From Brucella tritici (GTDB lineage: Bacteria; Pseudomonadota; Alphaproteobacteria; Rhizobiales; Rhizobiaceae), in the NCBI RefSeq assembly GCF_008932295.1, contig NZ_WBWA01000005.1:158913-222912 (forward strand): a stretch of 64,000 nucleotides of DNA, written 5' to 3'. How positions within the stretch are numbered: the first letter of the stretch is position 1; each line of letters opens with the position of its first letter. The notes beneath the pieces are model-generated. The model had not been told where the DNA came from, made no database searches, and was given only the letters and a program-made list of their open reading frames with translations. This document shows positions 57,915 through 64,000 of the stretch, one piece after another. Both the position numbers and the translations under genes were made by a program.

Positions 57915-58526
57915 ATGTTTTATGAACCAAGGGAAGGGCACCCGCTGCCCCATAATCCGTTCAAGGCAATCGTCGCCCCGCGCCCCATTGGCTGGATCGG
58001 GACGCAGTCGAAAGAGGGCGCCGTCAATCTCGCGCCCTACTCTTTCTTCAACGCGATCTGCGACACGCCGCCGATGGTTATGTTTTCATCGAGCGGCGCA
58101 AAGGACAGCGTTTCGTTCATTGAGGAAACCGGCGAGTTCACCGCAAATCTGGTGAGTGATCATCTGAGAACACAGATGAATGCCTCATCCGTCAATGCGC
58201 CTCGCGGGATCAGCGAGTTTGAATATGCCGGGCTAACCAGAGCGCCAAGCAGGCTTATTGCGGCCCCACGCGTCAGGGAAGCTTATGCCGCTCTTGAATG
58301 CGTTGCTGTGGAAATCAAGCGATTGCAGGACAAGGAGGGCAGGCCGACCGACAATTACATGGTGATCGGTGAGGTTGTCGGCGTGCATATAGATGAACAG
58401 GTCCTGACCGACGGTCTCATCGATATCGCGAAAGCCAGACCTGTCAGCAGGCTCGGTTATATGGATTTCGCAACAACGGAAAGCGTCTATCAGATGTTCC
58501 GCCCAAAATGGGAAGATGAGAAATAG
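57915..58526 (+). CDS. Flavin reductase-like (FMN-binding split barrel) protein
   Basis: 203 aa. RPIGWIGTQSKEGAVNLAPY then SFFNAICDTPPMVMFSSSGA, and later EFTANLVSDHLRTQMNASS, match the flavin reductase-like domain. Lies 40 bases after the nitroreductase, possibly an FMN-using pair. Cytoplasmic. Confidence 0.9.
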   Translation: MFYEPREGHPLPHNPFKAIVAPRPIGWIGTQSKEGAVNLAPYSFFNAICDTPPMVMFSSSGAKDSVSFIEETGEFTANLVSDHLRTQMNASSVNAPRGISEFEYAGLTRAPSRLIAAPRVREAYAALECVAVEIKRLQDKEGRPTDNYMVIGEVVGVHIDEQVLTDGLIDIAKARPVSRLGYMDFATTESVYQMFRPKWEDEK

Positions 58527-58532
58527 GCCGAT

Positions 58533-58600
58533 TGAGCACTCCAGCAAAAATGTGAAACAGTTTTGCGTCCGGAAATGCGTAAAAACAAATAGTTAGAGGC
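58533..58600. repeat. Dispersed intergenic repeat, copy 2
   Basis: TTGCGTCCGGAAATGCGTA and ACAAATAGTTAGAGGC; about 30 of 36 core bases match copy 1 at 50163-50198 with one inserted A. Runs into the mazG 3' end. Confidence 0.6.
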
Positions 58601-59417
58601 CCTTTTTCTTGGCTTCGCCCCAGATCGCTTCCATTTCATCGAGGGTCGCGGCATCAAGACCGCTTCCGGTTTCACCAAGCGTCTTTTCGATGAAATGAAA
58701 CCGCCGCTTGAATTTCTCATTGGCGGCGACGAGTGCAGTTTCAGCATCGATTTCGAGATGGCGGCCAAGATTGACCATGGCAAACAACAGGTCGCCGTAT
58801 TCTTCTTCGACATCCGCACGTTCCTTTGCCGCCATAGCTTCCTTCAGCTCTGCGGTTTCCTCGGCGATCTTATCGAGGATCGGCGCTGCCTCAGACCAGT
58901 CGAAGCCGACTTTCGCGGCTTTCTGCTGGAGCTTCAGCGCACGCAGCAGGGCAGGGAACGCTTGTGGAATATCGTCCAGAAAGCCATTCTTCTCGGTCGT
59001 TTCCAGCCCGAGTTTTGAGCGTCGTTCAGCCCGCTCGGCCTTCTCTTCCGCCTTGATGCGATTCCACGAGCCCTTGGCCATGCCGGCACTTCTGGCTTCA
59101 GCCTCGCCAAAGACATGTGGATGCCGCCTGATCATCTTATGCGTGATGGCTTCCACGACATCACCGAATGCAAAGCTGCCCTGTTCTTCGGCCATGCGTG
59201 AATGGAACACCACTTGCAACAGCAGATCGCCAAGCTCTTCGCGCAGATCGTCCATATCGTTACGCTCTATAGCATCGAGGACTTCGTAAGTTTCCTCAAG
59301 CGTATAGGGCATGATGGATTCGAAACTCTGCTCCACATCCCACGGACAGCCGGTTTCAGGATCGCGGAGCGCTGCCATGATTTCCAGAAGGCGATCAATA
59401 TTGCGGGATGGTTTCAT
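58593..59417 (-). CDS. mazG: Nucleoside triphosphate pyrophosphohydrolase
   Basis: 274 aa from the second ATG of an ATGATG pair, GGAG five bases upstream. Duplicated MazG domains: PWDVEQSFESIMPYTLEETY with EVLDAIE and EELGDLLLQVVFHSRMAEE, and again EETAELKEAMAAKERADVEE with EEYGDLLFAMVNLGRHL. Hydrolyses NTPs to NMP and PPi. The last codons overlap the dispersed repeat. Confidence 0.95.
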   Translation of the reverse strand: MKPSRNIDRLLEIMAALRDPETGCPWDVEQSFESIMPYTLEETYEVLDAIERNDMDDLREELGDLLLQVVFHSRMAEEQGSFAFGDVVEAITHKMIRRHPHVFGEAEARSAGMAKGSWNRIKAEEKAERAERRSKLGLETTEKNGFLDDIPQAFPALLRALKLQQKAAKVGFDWSEAAPILDKIAEETAELKEAMAAKERADVEEEYGDLLFAMVNLGRHLEIDAETALVAANEKFKRRFHFIEKTLGETGSGLDAATLDEMEAIWGEAKKKGL

Positions 59418-59559
59418 CATCGCTCCGTCAAACTTGGCTGATCTACTGCAACCATTCAAGAGAATCGCACCTGATGGCTTGAAGTCTGTTACTGATTTTG
59501 CATAGTCAGCCGGGGATCGCACATCGGGGCGGTATGTTCAACAAGCGGATACATAAACG

Positions 59560-60567
59560 ATGACAATTCTTGTGACTGGCGGCGCTGGCTATATCGGCTC
59601 GCACACCTGTGTTCAACTCATCGAGGCAGGTCACGACGTCGTAGTAGTCGACAATTTTGACAACAGCCACCCGGAAGCCCTGCATCGCATCGAAAAGATT
59701 ACCGGGCGCGCACCGCGCCGGGAAGCAGGTGATATAAGAGATCGCGCCTTTCTGGAACAGGTGATCCGGCATCACAAATGCACCGCTGTCATTCACTTTG
59801 CAGGTCTGAAAGCCGTTGGAGAATCAAGCGAAAAGCCGATGCTCTATTACGATTGCAATGTGGTCGGCACGCTCCGCCTGCTGCAAGCGATGGAAGCAAC
59901 CGGCGTCAAGACTTTGGTTTTCAGCTCATCGGCCACGGTCTATGGCGATCCGCAGAAATTGCCGATCACCGAAGATCAGCCGCTAACGGCAACAAACCCC
60001 TACGGCCGCACCAAGCTTGTCATCGAGGACATGCTTCGCGATATTTATAACGGCGACAATAGCTGGAAAATCGCCATCCTGCGTTATTTCAACCCGGTCG
60101 GCGCGCATGAGAGTGGCCTGATCGGCGAAGATCCAAAGGGCATTCCGAACAATCTGATGCCAATTATCGCGCAGGTCGCCACCGGTCGTCGTGAGAAACT
60201 AAATGTCTGGGGCAATGATTATCCGACGCCTGACGGCACCGGTGTTCGCGACTATATCCATGTGGTGGATCTGGCTGCCGGTCACCTGAAAGCACTCAAG
60301 AAACTCGATGAACCGCAGTGCTTTTCGGTCAATCTCGGTACGGGGCAGGGCTATAGCGTTCTCGACGTGGTAAAGGCATTCGAGCATGTTTCGAACCGCG
60401 AGATCAAATACGAGATTGCACCGCGCCGCCCGGGTGATGTAGCGGAATGCTATGCCGATCCGAGTTTTGCCCGTGACTTCCTCGGCTGGTCTGCAGAGAA
60501 GAACCTGCGCGAAATGTGCCAGGATATGTGGCACTGGCAATCGAAAAATCCCAACGGCTACGAGTAA
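59560..60567 (+). CDS. galE: UDP-glucose 4-epimerase
   Basis: 335 aa. NAD-binding VTGGAGYIGSHT at residues 5-16, catalytic YGRTK (Tyr about 148, Lys 152) and SSSATVYGDP (about 126). C-terminal VREMCQDMWHWQ-type helix. Interconverts UDP-glucose and UDP-galactose for surface polysaccharide. Upstream of a transporter. Confidence 0.95.
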   Translation: MTILVTGGAGYIGSHTCVQLIEAGHDVVVVDNFDNSHPEALHRIEKITGRAPRREAGDIRDRAFLEQVIRHHKCTAVIHFAGLKAVGESSEKPMLYYDCNVVGTLRLLQAMEATGVKTLVFSSSATVYGDPQKLPITEDQPLTATNPYGRTKLVIEDMLRDIYNGDNSWKIAILRYFNPVGAHESGLIGEDPKGIPNNLMPIIAQVATGRREKLNVWGNDYPTPDGTGVRDYIHVVDLAAGHLKALKKLDEPQCFSVNLGTGQGYSVLDVVKAFEHVSNREIKYEIAPRRPGDVAECYADPSFARDFLGWSAEKNLREMCQDMWHWQSKNPNGYE

Positions 60568-60745
60568 ACCGAACCGGGCTGAAATGGCTTGCTGTTCGAG
60601 GTCTTATCTCGAAAGTGTGAGTCATTTCCCGACATCCGAGGGATTGCAACTCCTTCCGAGAGGTTTATGAACGGACATAAGCTCGGTAGCCCTATCACTC
60701 AAGCAGGCGTTGCGTTCCGCCATGCCTGCAAGATTGGACGATATA

Positions 60746-61732
60746 ATGCGCTTTCTGCCTGACAAATTCACCAGCATGCTGATCGTGACCATCCTGATTG
60801 CATCTGTGCTTCCCGTCCGCGGTGAATTTGCAGACTGGTTTGCGATGGCGACGAAATTTGCGGTTGGGCTTTTGTTCTTCCTGCATGGCGCCCGGCTCTC
60901 GCGCGAGGCTGTGGTCGCAGGCATAACGCACTGGAGACTGCATCTGGCAGTCCTTTCGTCGACGTTCATCCTGTTTCCGATCCTCGGTCTGGCAGCAGGC
61001 TGGACCATTCCCGGCTTGTCACAGTCGGCTTTCTATACAGGCATCCTCTTTCTCTGTGTGTTGCCTTCGACGGTCCAGTCGTCCATCGCCTTCACCTCGA
61101 TTGCGGGCGGCAATGTCTCAGCCGCAATCGTGTCGGCGTCAGCATCGAACATTTTCGGCATGTTTCTCACGCCGCTTCTGGTCGGCCTGTTATTCGCTGT
61201 CAAAGGCGGCGGCGGAATATCGATCGACGCACTGGAATCCATTCTGCTGCAACTGCTCGCACCATTCGTGCTCGGACAGATTCTACAGCCATGGATCGGT
61301 AATTTCATGCGCCGCCACAACAAGGGACTCGGCTTCGTTGATCGCGGCTCGATCCTGATGGTGGTCTATCTGGCCTTCAGCGAAGCTGTGGTCGAAGGCC
61401 TTTGGCGCACCGTTTCGTGGGACGATCTCGGCATGATGGTGGGCGTCAACCTCGTCCTGCTGGTCGCCGTGCTGCTCGCCACCTGGTACGGCAGCAAGTT
61501 GCTCGGTTTCAATCGCCCAGACCGCATCACGATCATGTTCTGCGGATCGAAAAAGAGCCTCGCCAGCGGTGCACCGATGGCCAGCGCGATTTTTGCCGGT
61601 GCGAATGTCGGCAGCATTGTTCTACCCTTGATGCTCTTTCACCAGATTCAGCTTATGGCCTGCGCCGTGATCGCGCGAAAGCTTGGCGATCATAGGGAAC
61701 ACGACGAGCGCGTTACTGCCGCTGCGGAGTAG
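60746..61732 (+). CDS. Bile acid:sodium symporter family transporter (SLC10A7-like)
   Basis: 328 aa from the ATG at 60746; ATG at 60722 and TTG at 60710 are alternatives. About ten transmembrane helices. LPSTVQSSIAFTSIAGGNVS and FCGSKKSLASGAPMASAIFA are the crossover motifs of the SLC10A7-like branch. Inner-membrane; substrate unknown. Confidence 0.88.
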   Translation: MRFLPDKFTSMLIVTILIASVLPVRGEFADWFAMATKFAVGLLFFLHGARLSREAVVAGITHWRLHLAVLSSTFILFPILGLAAGWTIPGLSQSAFYTGILFLCVLPSTVQSSIAFTSIAGGNVSAAIVSASASNIFGMFLTPLLVGLLFAVKGGGGISIDALESILLQLLAPFVLGQILQPWIGNFMRRHNKGLGFVDRGSILMVVYLAFSEAVVEGLWRTVSWDDLGMMVGVNLVLLVAVLLATWYGSKLLGFNRPDRITIMFCGSKKSLASGAPMASAIFAGANVGSIVLPLMLFHQIQLMACAVIARKLGDHREHDERVTAAAE

Positions 61733-61754
61733 GGGCTCTGCAAGTCTGTCCCGG

Positions 61755-62555
61755 TTATTTTTCGGGGAACAGGAAGGTAGTTACAAAGCGGGCTCCCCAT
61801 TTGGGACCGTCCGATGGTGCTTCGGCATAATATCGCGCGGACACGCCAATGCTGACCCGTTGTTCTCCAAACTTGAAGACCTTCGATATGCCAGCGTTTA
61901 TTGGCACGGTCCACTGTTCTGAAGTCCAGTCATAGGATGTTTCCGATGATAAGTTCAGTGCTGTCGTATCGGGAAATGTATAGGTAAGAAATGGCTGGAG
62001 AAAGCTCTGGCTTAGGGCATCGCGGTCGCTGTGCCCGGCATATGACCATATATGGTTGGCCAACGCGCCATAGGTCCAGCCGCCTTGTTGTTTAAGAATG
62101 ACGCCGGTAGGGCCTGCGCCCCATTTTCCAGTTCCAAGCTCGCTATTGGTAGCGGTTGGCCACAAGAATACCGGACCGACACCCCAGGTTATGCCGTCTA
62201 CAGACTGGGCAGGCGAAAAGAAGAAGCTCTGTTCTGTATCGCTCAGTCCGAAACGATTGTCGAAACCGGCCGCTGGAGCCTGTTGGTAAACGATCGGAAC
62301 TATCGTGCGGACAATGAGGTTCCAGTCCTCATTCAGAGAAAATGGAACAACCGGCTGAATGTTGAGTGTGTATCGGTAAGAGTCCCTAGGGCCAAAACAG
62401 CAATCGTAATTACTCTGGAATGGTACGCTTATAAGGCTGGAAATGGGATTGGCCAGCTTCCTGGCCAGTTCCTGGTCCGCATCGGCATATGCGTGGGTAA
62501 TGCCTGCCGCCATAGCGCCTAAAAAGACAAATGGTTTCAAATTTGAATTGCGCAT
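61755..62555 (-). CDS. Outer-membrane transporter-like beta-barrel
   Basis: 266 aa. Signal peptide MRNSNLKPFVFLGAMAAGIT with cleavage near YADA. The mature part has alternating hydrophobic strands (LIVRTIVPIVYQQ, GVGPVFLWPTATN, WGARFVTTFLF) ending in a C-terminal FPEK-type strand. Resembles neutral outer-membrane transporter proteins of the MetA/phenol-degradation fold. More AT-rich than its neighbours, perhaps acquired. Confidence 0.78.
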   Translation of the reverse strand: MRNSNLKPFVFLGAMAAGITHAYADADQELARKLANPISSLISVPFQSNYDCCFGPRDSYRYTLNIQPVVPFSLNEDWNLIVRTIVPIVYQQAPAAGFDNRFGLSDTEQSFFFSPAQSVDGITWGVGPVFLWPTATNSELGTGKWGAGPTGVILKQQGGWTYGALANHIWSYAGHSDRDALSQSFLQPFLTYTFPDTTALNLSSETSYDWTSEQWTVPINAGISKVFKFGEQRVSIGVSARYYAEAPSDGPKWGARFVTTFLFPEK

Positions 62556-62883
62556 CTGAGCCTCATTATGGAAAATAACACTCGAATTAAATTGCCATAA
62601 GAATCATATTAATTAATCGCCAGGACAGTTATTTTCCTTTTAATACTTTATATATTCACAGTTATAATAATAATATTAGAGATATCTACTAAAGGTACAA
62701 AAGAAATAATCGTCCCACGCGGCGCTTGCGGGAACAAGGGGATCGGCGTAGGAGAGCGAGCAGAGGACTACTCTCGTATTGCGGGTTTCTGGCCCTCATA
62801 TCGAATATGTTTTAACGAGATTTGCGCGGTTGTTGCGCTGTTTTTGCACATGTGCCTGTGCAAGACCGGAAAGGCAGATATCA
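62556..62883. other. AT-rich intergenic region
   Basis: 328 bases, strikingly AT-rich between about 62560 and 62710, containing the likely leftward promoter of the outer-membrane gene and the rightward promoter of the methyltransferase. No gene seen. Confidence 0.45.
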
Positions 62884-63714
62884 ATGGCTGAAGACGACAA
62901 ACCGGCTTTCGATCAGGAAGCGCTTGCAGAAGCCTATAACCGTGCGCTCGCGCTGGAAAAAGCCGGCGATTTCGATGCTGCTGCCAAGGCTTATGAAGAT
63001 GTGCTGCGCATCGACCCCGAGGACCATGGCGGCGCTGCCGTACGGCTTGCGAGCATGGGGCGCGGTGCGGTGCCGCTGAAGGCGCCGGATGCCTATGTCT
63101 CGACGCTTTTCGATCAGCATGCCGAAATGTTCGATACGATCCTTGTTGACCAGCTCGGTTATGATGTTCCGCTGCAACTGCGGGAAATGCTCCTCGACAT
63201 GGACGACGAATTTTTCGCTGAACGCATGCTCGATCTGGGCTGTGGCACTGGTTTGTCAGCCGACGCACTCGATGACATGGCCGCGCATAAGACCGGCGTC
63301 GATATTTCTGAGAACATGATCGAAGTCGCTTACGAAAAAGGCGACTATCAGGCACTGTTCGTTGGCGAAGCTGTTCGTTTTCTCGAAACGACCGGCGAAC
63401 CGCAATGGGACCTGATCGTCGCTACCGACGTTTTGCCTTACATGGGTGAACTTGACAAATTCTTCGCGGGTGTGGCCGCGCATCTGTCATCCGGCGGACA
63501 TTTCGGCTTCTCCAGCGAGACACTCGACGATACGCGACTGGCCGGGCGCGCATTCATGGTCGGAGACTATCAGCGCTTTGCGCATGCACAATCTTATGTA
63601 CGTGCCATGCTCGACAATCACGGAATGGATTGTATGCGTTGCGACGATATTGTCGTACGCAGCGAGCAAGGAGCGCCAGTTCCAGGCCATCTCTATATCG
63701 CTCGGCGTCGTTAG
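62884..63714 (+). CDS. TPR-containing methyltransferase
   Basis: 276 aa from the ATG at 62884 (MAEDDKPAFDQEALAEAYNR). One or two TPR units at residues 10-45 (LEKAGDFDAAAKAYEDVLRI DP-type, broken here). SAM-binding motif MLDLGCGTGLSADALDDMAA at about 118-137, then DLIVATDVLPYMG. Substrate unknown. The same architecture is common in rhizobia. Confidence 0.88.
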   Translation: MAEDDKPAFDQEALAEAYNRALALEKAGDFDAAAKAYEDVLRIDPEDHGGAAVRLASMGRGAVPLKAPDAYVSTLFDQHAEMFDTILVDQLGYDVPLQLREMLLDMDDEFFAERMLDLGCGTGLSADALDDMAAHKTGVDISENMIEVAYEKGDYQALFVGEAVRFLETTGEPQWDLIVATDVLPYMGELDKFFAGVAAHLSSGGHFGFSSETLDDTRLAGRAFMVGDYQRFAHAQSYVRAMLDNHGMDCMRCDDIVVRSEQGAPVPGHLYIARRR

Positions 63715-63747
63715 AGCATGTCTCCCGAAAAGCAGGAAATGCTCTAA
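63713..63747 (+). terminator. Terminator-like inverted repeat / repeat family member
   Basis: TAGAGCAT / ATGCTCTA arms flank TCTCCCGAAAAGCAGGAA. The GAGCAT...GGAAATGC sequence is shared with the dispersed repeats at 50125 and 58533, so it may be both a mobile repeat and a terminator. Confidence 0.55.
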
Positions 63748-64000
63748 TATTCTGGACTGACATTCAGGGCTCACATCGAGCCTTGAAGGAGCCTAGCCAT
63801 TCTCGCGGCTCCCCAAATTCCGGACCGGATCAATATCGGGTGGTTCCATAATCTATCTTATGTGATCGCCATATATAACAGCAATATACAGATGCGACAG
63901 ATGGGCAAGATAGAGATGCGACATTTTTAGGTCGCGTGCCCTGTTCAGATCGAACGAGGAAAGGAAGACTGGGCGGCTCTTCACACGTATCCGTTTAGAG
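63748..64000. other. Right-edge intergenic region with ATGCGACA repeats
   Basis: 253 bases without a gene. ATGCGACA occurs twice, about 26 bases apart near 63893 and 63919, followed by GGTCGCGT. Such repeats can mark insertion-sequence ends, but no transposase is visible before the edge. Confidence 0.35.

Overview
The window is a large prophage followed by ordinary alphaproteobacterial chromosome. The right-hand 15 kb carries rssA-like patatin, hisI, folE, a NifU-like scaffold, yidD, a D,D-carboxypeptidase, thrS, mazG, galE and others. This set, its order and its base composition point to a Brucella/Ochrobactrum-type member of the Hyphomicrobiales. That assignment is an inference from gene content and was not searched.

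The prophage runs from beyond the left edge to about 48.77 kb, where its tyrosine integrase abuts the 3' end of a tRNA-Leu(GAG) gene, the likely attachment site. It has four transcription blocks. (1) 1-10.9 kb, leftward: DNA packaging and head genes (terminase small and large subunits, gpW-like joining protein, lambda-type portal, protease-capsid fusion, DUF2190 cement) leading into P2-like baseplate genes (gpV, gpW, gpJ), which implies a contractile-tailed virion. (2) 12.3-28.3 kb, rightward: many small unknown proteins, then a DUF3150-like / MoxR-type AAA+ / HExxH-VWA module, an ATP-dependent DNA ligase, a superinfection-immunity-type membrane protein, a phage DnaN sliding clamp and a DUF4942-type adenine methyltransferase. 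(3) 28.1-37.2 kb, leftward: replication and regulation (DnaB helicase, CHC2-Toprim primase, RuvC-like resolvase, methyltransferase, HNH nuclease, DUF3102 protein, Cro-like repressor). (4) 37.3-48.7 kb, rightward: the CI-like repressor, then after a terminator a recombination block (SMC-like ATPase, RecE-like nuclease with a SAP-like insert, RecT, ExoX-like exonuclease, RecD/Dda-like helicase, dCTP deaminase/dUTPase-like protein, integrase).

Two regulatory layers are visible. First, a palindromic operator of the form AATACG-N3-CGTATT occurs at three places: about 11.7 kb, 37.2 kb between the cro-like and cI-like genes, and 38.55 kb. At each place it overlaps or abuts a plausible promoter, so one repressor could shut both rightward blocks and the replication block. 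Second, sixteen short inverted repeats (4-base arms around a 4-base loop, usually ANNA) lie 10-27 bases upstream of start codons in the rightward blocks, nearly always followed by a GGAGA-like ribosome binding site. Their outer base pairs covary (CGCA/TGCG, GCCA/TGGC, TCCA/TGGA, TTCA/TGAA) while the inner CA-ANNA-TG core is mostly kept. They resemble in position the start-associated sequences of cluster K mycobacteriophages and are the most novel signal here.

The 1.4 kb between the two halves of the left part (10.95-12.32 kb) has no convincing gene. It holds a G-rich tract, the operator-promoter and a long untranslated leader. A second noncoding stretch (13.18-13.49 kb) contains a nested inverted-repeat structure that may be a structured RNA.
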